Below the pieces are notes generated by a model that was not told the origin of the DNA, searched no databases, and saw only the letters and a list, made by a program, of their open reading frames with translations. This document shows positions 1 to 13,700 of a DNA stretch of 64,000 nucleotides, piece after piece (positions within the stretch are counted from its first letter, which is position 1; every line of letters begins with the position of its first letter). The DNA is from Onchocerca volvulus (Eukaryota > Nematoda > Chromadorea > Rhabditida > Onchocercidae). The stretch is from assembly GCA_000499405.2 (NCBI GenBank), contig HG738139.1, forward strand, positions 16,220,858 to 16,284,857. Reading direction: 5' to 3'. The position numbers and the translations under genes are program-made.

Positions 1-159
1 AAAGATTTAAAAAAGATGGCCCGAATGAAAATTTCATATGAATAGTTATTAAGTTCTTCATTACATATTTCTTCGTTTAAAAAAAAAAAAAAAAAAAAAA
101 AAGTCTTGACAGATTCTGAAATTCAAGGTGGAATCTGAGTTTGGAAGCCTTGAACTGAC

Positions 160-3100
160 CTGGCAGCATTCAAATGCGCTATCGGAATCGATTTGTGGCA
201 GTTTTTCATTGATGAAATCGATTAGTTCATCAGGATTTTCATCAATATTTAAAACAAGAAAACGATCAAGTTTCTTCCATTCGTTCTCATTCAATGTTCG
301 CGATGTCACTACTAATTTTAACCAACATGGCAATGCTTTTGTCAGCTGGAAAAATTTTAATTTCTATTTTTGAATTTACCAACGCATGACCTTTTCTAAG
401 CTTTTTTATGATTTCCCATTTCTGCAAATGTTTTTCGATATTAAATAATTGATTTCGGAAGAAAAAAAAAAAAGAATGTCATAAATTTTTTGCTATAATG
501 CAAGATGCGAACGCAATTAAAAAAATCACATCATAATAGCCTTCTATAACCTTTCTAATTATGCCATAAATTTGAAGTAAAAACGGAATCAAATTTCTTT
601 TCCCTCTGAAAGACTCGTTTCATTTCTTAAATTTGAAATATTTATTTGATACATTTTAATGAAATTTCACTCATAAAACAGTACAAATATACTTTTCCCA
701 ATCAAATGTATGATATTATTGCTTTTCGGGGAAGTTCATGGAAGATTGGACAAAATTGGAGGATAAGTCAAGGTTAGTTTTTTCATCATTTTAAGTAACG
801 TGAAATGGCTTTTGATATTCATTCTGCTTTGCGTATTATTCGAAAATCAAATTATCATAATGAGAATTTAGATGTATTCGTGATAGTTTCAAATCTTCAA
901 TTTCGCAAAACTCTTATGAAATTAGATTCCATAAATTTAATTTAAACCAAAAGATACCGCTGTTCTCTCTTATACGATGATAATTGGTGCAATGAAGCAA
1001 AAATCTATATACAAATAAATCACTAATGCCATTCCTCTATTTTTCGCAAATTTAAAAAAATTTGCAAAATAATTACGGAAAATAAAAAGATTGCAAAATT
1101 TAGTGATTTCCTTCCTTTTAAAAATCCTTTTCATTCCATATGAATTCCATTCTTCGGGATTCCATTTTCTCCTTTATTCTATTTCATTTCATTTTATTTT
1201 ATTTGAATTTCACTTTAAATTCTATTTAATTTTCCATTTCTTCTGAACCCATCCTGTTCACAATTTCTATTCCACTTCATTCCAAATTATATAAAAATTT
1301 AATCCCCCTTTTTTTCCTAATTCTATTCCATTCTATTTATTCTGTCTTATCCAAATTTCATTTTAATTCGAAACTATAAATTAATTAAATAGAAGATGCA
1401 ATGTCATTCTTCGTTGTTACAAAATGAATATGCTCGTTAGCAACAAATGTGCTTTACATCTGCTTAATTCGGGAAAATGAAAAGGGAAAGAAGGGGTTGT
1501 AAGGTTCATTAATTATTAAAAAAGACAGAATTTACAGAACTAATTAATTAATTACTATTAACTAATTGGACAGGCCCCAAAAGAGCAACAAATGTCACTT
1601 TTTGTTGCGCTGAAAGAGATAAAATGCTTGTAAAAGAATGCAACATTCATCAAGTTGTAAGCGATAAACATTACATTTCCAAGTATACAGTTATGAGCTC
1701 GATAATAGGAATCAATTTGCAATCATTCAGATTGATTTAAGAAATTCATACTTTCAAATTCTAAGTTTAATATTAATATCTGAATTCAACTTTTATCCTG
1801 AAATTTTCCATCAAATTTCATCTTTTTAGAGGTAAAAAATTGCAAAATTTATTCGTTCGTTGGAAATTTAGTAATTTAATTTAAATACATGCGTGAACTT
1901 TTTGCATAAGCATGAACTTTTTTCTTAATTTAAATGTTCAACTTACATAAAATTTACAAAGTATGCAAAAAAAATTGTTAGTTTTGAAATCAAAAATTCA
2001 TTTTCTTTTTTTTTTTTTTTACACAAAAAATGACATTTCAAAGAATGAAACTTGTCATGAAATATGATGTCGAATTATGAATAAAACTTTTGGATATAGT
2101 TAGTATAGTACTAATTATAATTCATTATATTATCAAAACAAAATAATGGTATGTAATTTAATCATTCGATATAATTGAGAGAGCCGGAAAGGTCAAAGGT
2201 TGTAGTTCACTTTTTTCTTGTTCAAGTTTTTATAGAGATAATTGCAATTCATTTGATCAGAGTGTACTTGTTCTCATATTTACCTTCGCACAAACATCTC
2301 ATTTGTATTATTTGCATCACATATGCTAAGCACCAAGTGTTTTTAAGTAATTTAGTTTGAGTAAAAAAATTTTCTCTTAATATATAATTTCGATTCAAGT
2401 CATTTCATTCCTTCTGTTCTTTAAATGTTTAATTTTGAAATGAAATGGAGAAATTCCTCGAAAGCATCCTTTCTTCAAAGTACAACGGAGAAGGTAAAAA
2501 CAAAAAAAAAAGAAAAGGAGAAAATTTGGAGAAAAAATGGCTAACTGAAAGATTTGAACAGATAAGAGTGCATGGAAGATGGCAGGAAGGAATACTAACA
2601 GTCGTTTCAAAAACTTTTCCATTTTTGAAATAACTGATGACTGACACATCTTAGCAGTTCTGGGAAAACAAATCATTGTCATTTTTCGTATTTTTGTTTG
2701 CTGTATAATGATAATAACAATAATGGCATTGGTAGTGATAATAATAACAATGAAAACAACAATAGCAAAGATAATAATATTATTTTTAATGATAATAATA
2801 ATAATAATAACAAAAATAATAGTGCGTAACTTTGAGTTTTTATATTCGCTAACGAATAAAACTTATCCCTAATCTTTTAACTTTAACTAAATTGAACTGT
2901 TAGTATTATTTTGATGGAAAGAAATAAAACAGTGAAATATTAGAAAAAATCCTTAAAATGAACATTTTTAATTATAAATGTCCAGGATATTTTTATAGAA
3001 TTCCTATAAATTAAATTAAATTTCTTTCTTTTGTCATCTTGTGCCATTATTATGTATTTGAGGAGTAATATATCAAATTAAAGAACAACAGGATGCAAAA

Positions 3101-6100
3101 GAGACTGTCGTTTTTATATGAAAATTGAATTTTTAAATTTGAAAATTGAATTGTCCTTTTCTCTTCCAACACATTTTCTATGCATTATTGATCCCTTTTG
3201 AGGAACGATGGTAAAGTGTAAAGAAGAGTATCGTAAGAAAAGGTAACAGAAGAGTTGACGATAAGTGTCTTAAAAATGTCAAATGAGGGTTAAGGACAAG
3301 ACAACCTGGCCCCTTCCATTTAATTGTCGTCCTTGACAAAGTCATTTTTTCTAAACGATAGGAAAGATGGAAACAAAAAAAAAGGCCTAAAATCGTCAAG
3401 CATTCTAGTTTGTTTATATCCTTGTGTAGATCAGTATCGAGAACTTTATTGTTTGAGGAATTTTAAAACTTGAAAACTTTGCTTGTTCAATAAAAATGAA
3501 ATTAAATGTATAGTTTGCTGAATAAAAATTTATAAAGTGTGTGGTAATTTAATTTTGTTTTTTCTCTCTCTCTCTCTTCTTATTATTTCATATTCTGAAA
3601 TGTTTATGTTTAGTTCGTTTTCAAAGATTTTGAAGTTATTTTTATTAACCTCAAATAATATTTTCCAATATTTTTTACCTGAATAATGAGTGGAATGATT
3701 TCTTTCTGAATTCCATCGATCAATATGAAGGATGATACTTTTGGTGTCGGTAGTGATTGAAGTGGCTTGATCAAGAAATGATGCAGGGCACTGCTCTAGA
3801 AATGTAATTTATAGACGAAAATAAATTTCCATGACATTTTTCCAATCATTTCATCTTTTAAATGGTTTATTTATCAGTATTATATGCCTTCATTATTCGT
3901 TTTATTCATTCCATTGTTCGAAGTTTAAAATTTCATTTTATTGAAATTAAAAAACTCAAATATCTCGCATTTTCAATTTTTCAAAAAGTTGGAAAGGAAG
4001 ACAGGAAGAGAGAGAATTTCAAAATCAATCAATGACTAAATGATATTGGATCAAATTTTCTTTTATTTATGATTATATATATATATGTTTGTAAGTGAAT
4101 GAAAATGCCAAGTTGGTTGGAAATTCAATTAGACCAAAGATATTTCATTCTGATTGAGTGCACATTATAATTAAATATCAATCAGCAATTGTTAAAAGAT
4201 TTGAAATTCAATTCTAAATAGACTTTAGGAATAAGTCCTAATTAATTTTTAGTTAATGTTTGACTGCTCAATCAATGAGCAATTTTAGATTTATTTGCGA
4301 ACCGTTCCTAAATGATTTCCGATAAATATCCATTTCAGTATTTGAATAATGGAGTAGTGTTGTTTTTCTCTCGAAAATCTCAATTATTTGATTAAACGAT
4401 AGGAAAAAGTATAATAGTTTGTTTGTATTTTTTGTTGGTGCTTGAGGAATGCTTGGATAAACAATAAGCATGCATAATGAAGAAAAGGAGATAAGAATTT
4501 AATAAGCAAATAAGCAATTGATTAAAGTAATGGATCGATAAGCAAACATAAATGAATGAAAAGGAAGTAAACATACCTGATGTGCTAGAAATGTAATTGA
4601 TGCAAGTTTAGGGATGACCAAATTCGGAAAACGATTGACAAGTTGCCAAGCAATATTACGTAAAACGGTTCCACTTTCCAAGGATTCCGGATCAATCTTG
4701 GTGCAGTAATGTATCGCTGCTAGTTGTGGTTCACTCTCCAGCTGCAATTAAAATTTCAAATTTCCTTTCATTATACTATCATCCACTAATAGCATATTTT
4801 ACTAAATAATTAAGAAACATGCATATATTACCGGCAAATTAGACACAATTAGCCTTCTATTCGAGATTAATTATTAATAATCTAATAATACTTAACATGT
4901 CATTTCTTCTGAGATATCATGCACATTGAATATTTCAAAAAGAAGCCAGTAGTAATTGATCATTCATTATCCGTTTTTGTCATCATGAAATTAATTAACC
5001 AATTATTCATGCAGTCAACCATTAGCCAAGTTATTAATCACAAAGAATTTAATTAATGTAATGATGTCTCTCTCGCCCAGTTTGAAATACGTTATCGGGT
5101 GATCGATCTGATGACCAACAATGAAAAGTCATACAAAATTTACGACTTCATCAGGCACTTCAGACAGTCTGATAAATTATTAGGATGAAATTTTGTTTTA
5201 TCGATAATATAGCATCGGGAGAAAATTTCTGATATTAGCCAAATGAACTATTTCTGGCGAGAAAGGTGAAAAAGTGAGAAATTGCAAAAAATATCCCTCG
5301 AATATTCCAAAAAAAGCAATAAACCTTGCTTTTATTTCAAAATGTCAAATTTCATCAAACTATTTAGAGGGGAAAAAGTAAAATATGGAATAGCGGGTGT
5401 GAACTTCTATTCAATTTCTCAAAATGATCATATAAGTTTTGTTTCTAACATTTTGATTTCCATTTCGAGAACGAATAGTTATTTTCTTTCTTATTTTTTC
5501 TCCTTCTCATTCTAATCCATTCTTCAAGCTTGATTAATTAGTGTTAATTAAGGAAAATTCTTTTTTTTTTTAATATTACAGATGATCGATCGAGAACATG
5601 AAATTTGTTTGAACGTATATTGAAAATCGAGTTTTTAAACTCAAAAATGAAGTAATGTTTTCATCTTTGCAATAAATAAAAAATTTTCATTCTATTTTAA
5701 AAATTATTTTACCTAATTTCTTTTCAATCTTCCAATTTTTTTTCCTTTTTTCAGTGTAAAAAATAGTATGACTTTTAAAATTTAATTAACTACATTAAAA
5801 TTGACCAAACAATTCGAATTTCATCTAAAACTAAAATTTAGTTTTTATTTCGCTCATTTTTTTCGCTGAATTTAAATTGATAAAATCAATAGGAATTCTT
5901 TATATAAAACGGCGAGAAAGGACAACAAAGACGGAAAAAAGTTGGAAAAAGATATTTTCCTAATGGCCGGTTTATTTTATTTTATTTTTTCAAGGATAAG
6001 AAGAAAGCGGCGAAGGAGAAGATGTGGCTTTAGCTCTTAGAACTGGTTCTATCCTCATTTCAAACTCGCCAACGAATCAGTTCCTTTTATTTTATTTTAT

Positions 6101-7175
6101 ATTTTGCTTCCTTCCCGTCATATTCCGTTATTATATCTGTTGCTCATCTTTCATAAATGCTATGAAGAAACCGCAACGAATAAAAATATTGCGCTTTATG
6201 GAATGGACAATGCCGCCAAGCCGACAAGAAAATTTTGAATTTCATTAAAATGATTCAATTTGCAATAAAAATGAAGACATTGTTGTTGTTACAACATTCA
6301 TATCATTGAGTGACAGTTTGAGCCTTTAAATTATCGATTATTTGAAACAATTCCATTCAATAATTGACTAATTGATTATTTCTCTCTAACAAACACGCTA
6401 AATTGCTGATATTTTTGATGACACAAATTTCCCAGTCAATTTCGCATGAAACTGTACGAAATTTAATATATCCATTGAATTAACTCAGCATGACGCTTCG
6501 AAGGTGGATTATTCGAAAGGTTGTAAAATGTTTTATGATCTTTCATGGCCATGTAACAGCGATAAGAAAGAAATGGCAAAAATTTTCGTCAATTTTGACA
6601 TCTGACTATTCTAAAATCATCCACCTGTCGAATACTCTTGCTCAAGTAATATCAATCTTTTCTGATTCTTTTTTTTTTCTTTTTTCTTCTTTCAGACATT
6701 TTTGATTTCCAGACAACTTTCAAGTTCTCGATTAATCAGTTACTTTAAAAGAAACAATATATAGCAGGAAGAAAATCGAGAAGTATGCAGTCTTAGAATA
6801 GATATAATTTAAATGAAAGAACAAATGGGAGAAAGAATAATAAACAACAATTGAAATGAACAATTAACTTTATCAGTGTGATTTCATCAGATTAGCTAAT
6901 TTGCAGAAAATTTCAACGAAGCACTGCCATTTGAGTGCTAAGTTTGATTGGATAATTATAGACAGAATCTTTTGCTATATCTTCCAAATTGTTCGCTATC
7001 TGTTCTATTCCACAGTTTTCAGTTTTTAATCAATATTTTTAAGATTTCAATTTTAACTAACCGATTTAGCAAAAACCGTTTTCCCGCTGTAAGGCGCTCC
7101 AACAATCAACAACGGTCGATTAGAATGTGCAAGCCAGTGTCGAAGATATTTTCGTGATTCATTTCTCTCCATCAT
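160..7175 (-). CDS. TANC/ANKRD50-like STAND P-loop NTPase, partial
   Basis: Four minus-strand exons, in transcript order: 7175-7062, 4741-4577, 3795-3679 and 345-160. All junctions are phase 0 with GT/AG ends, giving 194 residues. The first exon carries a Walker A loop (GAPYSGKT after LLIVG). The second has AAIHYCTKIDPESL, like the segment after the P-loop in ANKRD50/TANC. The third has a Walker B-like FILIDGI. The fourth has CWLKLVVTSR, the sensor-like strand that reads WLKLIVTVR in TANC proteins. In this family a STAND NTPase precedes ankyrin repeats and often TPRs; these would lie beyond the left edge. TANC proteins are postsynaptic or myoblast-fusion scaffolds, but the role here is inferred. 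The donor after residue 194 (GTCAGT) shows that the gene continues. The 5' end is unsure: ATGATG at 7175 is only the first Met in the open stretch, with no clear acceptor upstream, so N-terminal exons may be missing. ANKRD50-type is the main alternative to TANC. Confidence 0.72.
346..3678 (-). other. Long intron of the TANC-like gene
   Basis: A 3.3-kb AT-rich intron between the Walker B exon and the WLKLVVTSR exon. It has no convincing coding segment on either strand. It holds homopolymer A/T runs and an imperfect AAT/AAC-rich simple-sequence stretch at about 2700-2815. An ORF-like stretch at 2395-2682 on the minus strand is dominated by F/L-rich low-complexity translation, so I do not call it. 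Confidence 0.6.
2700..2816. repeat. Imperfect AAT/AAC-rich simple repeat
   Basis: Runs of ATAATAACAATAATGG-like sequence, including a purer ATAATAATAATAATAAC stretch near 2800-2812. It lies within an intron of the TANC-like gene. It is simple sequence with no sign of function. Confidence 0.7.
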
Positions 7176-7511
7176 CTTCGCCAACTTTTCTCTTTCACAT
7201 CATCAGAGCCATTTTAAATTCGAAAACTTATTAAAGCGAAATGTAAATATATATCTGAAAACTTGAAAGTTTTGCAAATTGCTCAGTAAATCAAATTTAA
7301 AAACGTTTAGATAATTGGATTTCATCGCAATATGAAAAGCAATAAACGAATAAACAAATGGATGATTGAATAAAACAAAATAGTTGTACAATTGGCATGA
7401 AAATAGTTAAGAATGATGAAAATTTGAAAACATTTCACTTCTTCAAACCTCTCATTTCAATGTTGAGAAAAGAAGAAAGAAAAAATGAACTACAGACAAT
7501 GGCCACTTTCA
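7176..7511. other. Gap upstream of the TANC-like P-loop exon
   Basis: About 330 bp between the first Met of the P-loop exon and the tentative stop codon of the upstream minus-strand gene. It may hold the promoter or trans-splice site of the TANC-like gene, but I see no strong TTTCAG acceptor immediately upstream of 7175. The sequence is mostly AT-rich. Confidence 0.4.
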
Positions 7512-7765
7512 TTAAGAGCCTCGGCCAGGCTCTTTTTCTTCTTTGAATCGTTCCTCTCCCCGAATATTGGGCCATATAAAGGCAAACGGAATGGAGACTA
7601 GAGCAAGCCAAGAACCGAAACGAGCCCAGCAATCTTCCTTAGCTTTTGCCCTTAGTGGCGCAGAGTGAAAATGACGACAGGCGGAGAGAAAGTTGGCAGG
7701 GAAAGGGCGGAACCCAGAGTCCTTCTTAATAACCAGACTGCCGCCTGCCTGCCCTCTATCATCGC
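7500..7765. other. Locally GC-rich segment
   Basis: This stretch has clearly more G+C than its surroundings, with blocks such as GCCGCCTGCCTGCCCTC and AAGGGCGGAACCC. Part of it (7512-7597) may be the last exon of the tentative upstream gene. The rest (about 7600-7765) has no coding assignment and could be exon, promoter or foreign sequence. Confidence 0.5.
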
Positions 7766-10700
7766 AAAATAATATATTTTATATTATATAGATTACACTT
7801 AAACACATATCTTCGCTTTTCTTCGCTAATTATCCAATTAATTAACGAACTTGAACTGTGCATCGTTCAAGGATTCGAATTACAAAATACACATTCCAAT
7901 TAACTCCCTTTAATCCTAGCAATTTATGTGAATATATATGTCCGGATGTGCGTGTGTGGGTGCGCGTGTGTGGGCGGGTGCGTGAGTATGCGTGGGTGTA
8001 TCCATTTATATGCAATGCTATAACGACTAAAAAAGCATAAATTCGCACTTTGGAAATAAAAATGATACCGAAAAACGACGAAAACGTTATCACTGAGTGT
8101 GTCTTTGTATGTGCATGTGTGTGTATGTTTGTATGTATGTGTATTGTGTGTGTGTGTGTATGTGTGTGTGTGTGTATGTGTGTGTGTGTGTGTGTCCTTT
8201 ATCACAACAACAAAATCACATTTTGATGACATTGATAGATTAGATGGTAATAGTTTTATTCAACCTCAATAGTTAATTGCTTCATTTCGACAAATACTCA
8301 TTTTATCAAAAAGTAAGCAAATGTATGTGTGTGTACGTACCTGTCCGTCTGTCTACCTATCTGTCTGTTTGTTTGTCTGGCTGTTTGTGTGCACATTATA
8401 GTTTTAAATATAAATTGAAAGATATTTGTAATATGACTGAAGTGAAAGGATGAACACATCGGAATGCTAGATGTGCGTACTATCAGTCGTTATCAGAAGT
8501 GATAACAAAGAAAGCGATGGATTTGATATTAGTTGGGATAATATCTTTTTCCTCTCTTTTTTAATCAATTCACATCAAGAATTAATTAGCGTTGAAAGAT
8601 TTAAGGGGTGAGTTTGTTTCTGTTGAAGAATGAATGGACGAACTGTACTTCTTTTTCCAATCTAAAATTAGAACTTTAGAAGAGAAGAAAGAGTTAAAAA
8701 TGCAGTTTTAGCATAAATAATGAAATTGAAAGCTATTTTCATAGAAAGATATATCTCTATGAAGCAAAAAGAAGGCACTTTCTCGAAAATTCCAACGGTG
8801 AAAGCGTGAGCTTTTTCTGAAAACAATTGTAATTTGAGACATAAAACTCAGAAATCTTGAAAATTATTCGTTCAACTAACTACAAAATAAATAAGCTTAT
8901 GTAATTCCGAATGTTACATGTCAGATTAATCAGGCCATTTTTATGAAATTAGTAAAATTTTTTACAATCGCAACTTAAAAAGACATATTTCGCATATAAG
9001 CATCTTTCCAAAGAAAAAAAAAAAGCAAAAAAAAGTCAAAGACGTCAAAATATCCGGAAATTAATAACAAATCATAAGCAAACATTACATTAATGAAAGT
9101 ATCGGAATGTTCAAAATTTGCGAAATGTAATAATAATTAAGTTACGAAAAATTTGTCGAGAATTATTAGATTCTTTTTTTCTTTTAATTTTTTTAGTTCT
9201 CAATTCTTGACAGAAACACTTCTTTTAGGTTTCGGAAGGATTAAAATTGTCATAGCAACCACAGTGAGGTAAATATTACAAAATGTCATGAGACATTTGT
9301 CTGCCAGCTGTCGTGTCGTGTTAAGTACCTACCTGTCACGCATTATAGGTAACGGAGGAGACAAGTGAGTAGATTACTATTCAGGACACTGATTGCTTGG
9401 CTATTACTATACTGATGGCTTTTAATTTTGATCAAACAACTTATAAGATTTTTAAAGGAAAAAGAAAGAAAAAACAAATTTTTGTGGCTGAACAGATTTA
9501 ATCTAACTAATTCAAACAGATCTGACTAAGGAATATTTCGGATATCACCATCTTTGTACATTATTTGCGCCATCTTCTATTTCTGATTTTTAAGAAATCT
9601 ACAATGCATTTGATAATAACTAATTATCAATTACTATCAAATATGCAGAAAAAAAAGAATCTAAACCGATTATGATATTTTTTTTTTTTTTAAACCAATG
9701 TAAATTTTTTTTTCTCATAAATTAAAATCTTTTTTTTTTTGAAGTTCCCAATTCCTAGGTAAATTTAAAAAAACATATGAATTGATTAATTCATTAATTA
9801 TAAGCTATTAATCCTAAGATTATTGAAGGAATGCAAAAATGAAAGATTTCGAATGCATTACTAAAATACTAACTAAAATTTAATATCATGACTGGAATAT
9901 AAATGGATTTTTCTAATTATAAAATCTAAACTTAACACTCATTCCTCGAGAAAAACCCTAATGTAATATTAAATATTATCTCTGAAATTCTCATTCTTTC
10001 AGCATTTTCTATTAAATGGCAGAAATTATACGAAATTTTCAAGACTACTGAAGACTAATCTTTTTTGCGAAATTTCAGCAACTAACAACAAGTTGGCAGA
10101 AAGGAAAAAAAAACAAATCTTTATTATTGAAAAATTTGGCGATCAGAATACGAGGAAAGGCATGGGAGGAGAAAAATAAAATCTTCCAACGAATCATTAT
10201 CATGCATTTCTTCTCTCTCGACTTCATGTCAAGAAACTTTCCTCTTTCCAATAAATCATCAGTCCCATAATTTGCATAATTTGAAATTTAAATATGTCGT
10301 GATGCCAGACCTACGGATTGGCACTGGTTTGGATGTCATCCAATGCAACTTGGCACCTTTTACATATTGTAATTCTAATAAAGAACAAATAACAGACACA
10401 GCTATTACAATCTATTTCCATCTTCGTTGATGATTAATTAAAGCATAGGCTTAGATAGGCACATTAAGAAAACTTTGTTCGTCGAAGTGAAGGAATATGA
10501 AGAAGATATGATGAGATGTTAGTGCAAGGCTTATGTGAAGGACGCGAAAAAGCAGCAATTAAGCTAATAACTTTGAATGAAAACTTTCAAACTTGAATGT
10601 TGCCAAGTGGAACGAAACATTCCGAAGTTGGAATTCATCATTCAATGGTGACTGAATGGGAAGGAAGGAATTATATCGGATGATAAATATTGATTGTATC

Positions 10701-13700
10701 TACATCACTGTGAAATATTCGCATCTAATCGAAGAGTAATTCGATTTCAATGCAATGCAAACCGTTAAAAGGCAATTTAAGAAGGAAATTGGCAAAATTT
10801 AAAGATAAAATATATGGAAATGTATGCAATTCAATTTGTTACTAAATAAAGATCGAAATATGAATGTTATTTAGAGGATGATGAAACGAATTGATACTGA
10901 GAGATCGCGAGAAACCATCCGAGAACACAAATTTCGATGATTACGAGATGAAAAGAATGATAGTAAATATTTAGAAAGGGTCGAGGTAGTATTTTAGCAA
11001 TAGCTGGATGAATAATCGGAATTGAATATTTGATTTGTCTCTTGAAGTGTGAAGCGAATCTCATGAAATGGATTTTAGTTCCGATCAATTGTTTCTGTAT
11101 TTCTTCTTGTTCTTTTTCCGGTAATCTTATCATTAAGCTAAACAGAAAAGTTCATGTACAATTCTGCACTATATTTATATTTATACATATATATTTGTTC
11201 CCAGCGATGGATGACAAATTTTTGTTGACACAGTGAAGAAGCAAGCAGCTAAACTAAAATTACCAACAAATGATGACATTTAATGGCACATTAAGCTGAA
11301 GCCAAGCTCAAATACTACTGTGATCTAACAATTCATCATCGAAATTAGCGTAAGCCTGAATTAAATGGCCAAGAATAGGCCAAGAATGATGAAAATGAAA
11401 AATAAGCAAACAAAGGGAACTGATTAGATTTGAATATAAAATAATGACTAATATATTGCCGTTATTGCTGAAAATTATGGCAATAAAATAATATTCATTC
11501 GAAAATGATAATGAAAAAGGAGGATAATGGTCAGGACTGTTACTTTTAATTTTCTTCTTCCCAATTATTCTTCATTAGTTATTGATTCCAATTATTTTAG
11601 TTACTTTGAGTATCAATTTTTTTTGCACGTCAACTTGTAAACTGCATTTCAAATTGAATCGTTTATTCCCATAAATATTTCCAGACCAAACAAATTATAT
11701 TACTGGAAAAATTATTTCGAAGAAATTTTTATCAAATCTCACGGGATGCTTGAGAAGAACAAAATGAAATAAAAAAAAGTATCAAAAATGGATTTCACTT
11801 ATACAATATATAAAAATACGACAAGAGAGGATAGGCATTTTTTATTATTTCGAAAAAATTTGTACAATTAGCTCTCTCCTTCATTCTCTTTCTTCTAGTT
11901 TAAATTCTCCTCTTTCTGGAAACTTCAAAGAAATTTCAAACTTTGACATAAGCATTGAAAATGGCATAAATTAAAGAAAAAGTCAAACTTCTACAAATAA
12001 TTCTTTTTCAATTAATTTCAAAATAGTTTACTTTCACACAGTATACGAAATTTTTTTATCTTTTATTTATTTCTTTTAGCTTTCAGTTTGTCCTTCGCCT
12101 GAAGCATTTCAAATAAAAAGAAGAAGTTGTTCGATATTGCACAAACGAGAACAGACTTTTCCCGATTTATTTTAAGCGTAAATCATTCTACCGCATATTT
12201 CAGGAATCTTTTGAGCAAAAAAATAAGAAATGAGAGAAGAAGGTTGATTTTAGTAATGAACTGATCTTACAGTGATTTATTGCATACCGAAATAAAAGAA
12301 ATTTATTAAAACCGAAAATTTGAGATGACAATTGTGAATTGCGGTACGAATCAAACTATGTTTATGTGGAAAAAAGAAGGAAAAAGATTGGATGATATAG
12401 ATCGGAAGGAATTTTTGATTTAATCCTTAATTTGAAGATCGAAAATGGAAGGACTAGAATTGATATCTGATCTAAAAGGAGCTTAATTCATCCGAAAATG
12501 TGAATTTGTAAAAAGCAAAAGATAATCCGGCAAAGGTGAAAGAGAGGAATAATGGAACGAGATGAAAGATGATGAGGGGCAAGAGGTCATCGAATATCAA
12601 GGAAGGAATTGCGTATAAATCGAAATGAAAAGAATGGAGGAATATCGAGGAGTATTTTAACACTCCTGTGATGGTCAAGAGCTCTTCAGTCCATGGTCAA
12701 GTGGAGAAGAGAACTGAGGTCAGTTAAGGTTCACGAGACAACTTGTTAGCTTTGCCGATGTTCATCACTTTATTGAATATCCATTGTCAGTAGTCTAAGA
12801 ACTGAGAGAAAATATCTGACTAGAGTGGCGAATTTAAAAGATTTCATTTAGGTTTTAGCAAGGAATGTTAAAAAGTATCAATGAATCGAACTGTCTCCTC
12901 AAGTCTGCCAGAATGGCTAATCTAATAAAAGCAAATGTCATCCTCAAATGATTTATTTGTGAACGACGGCGAGGACTGCTGCGAGGAAATAGTTTTAATT
13001 TGTGACTGTTGCATAAATAAGTAGTAAAGTAGCACTGAGACAGAGCATCTGACCAGGAAATTGAATAATATCTCTTTTTTTGACCAAGTTTTCATCTTTT
13101 TTTCCTCATTACCTCCTAGGTGCGAAGGTGCGAACTCTTTCTTGTACTTTCTCTAATGAAACGAAAAAATTGAAATAATCGGAAATGGATGATTGAATGA
13201 ATGAATAGATAGATATATGGAATTTGAACAAAAAATTATCGCTCCATTCAACTAACAATTGAAATGTAAGATTAAATGCTTATGTTAGAATATAATCACC
13301 AGGAAAAATATTTTCAATTTCCAATTTTATAAATTTATGAAAGAAAATTAATTGTAGCAATGTTCGAATATATAAAAAAAATTAATTAATGAGTAGCCAT
13401 TTCAAAATCATTCAAGTTTGGAAATTCAAAAGCTTATTTCTGCCAAGGCCGTCTTCATTTTAATTTACTTCTTCCTGAAAAGTTGCATCTAAATCTGTCG
13501 ATGTGGCGGATTTTTTAATTTAATTCATCTAATCAATTTTTTTAATATCATTTTCAACAAATTTGCCTTAAACTAAGTTAATTCGACTGGAATGGAAAAA
13601 TCCTTCGAGAATATTAAGGAAAGAAAAAAAAAAGTGAACATTGTAGCCTGAAGAAAACCTATGCGACAAATGAACTTTGTAAGACTGAAATACAAAATTG

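Noticed and set aside
7842..8232. Overlapping open frames on both strands around 7.8-8.2 kb
   Set aside because: They translate the TG/CA microsatellite into HTHT and VCVC repeats, with no splice support.
10867..11133. Minus-strand open stretch with a good acceptor (IRLPEKEQEEIQKQL...)
   Set aside because: No convincing donor follows, its phase does not join any neighbour, and its second half is F/H/L-rich low complexity.
12472..12678. Minus-strand hydrophobic open frame
   Set aside because: F/L/S-rich translation of AT-rich DNA, with no splice signals or family.
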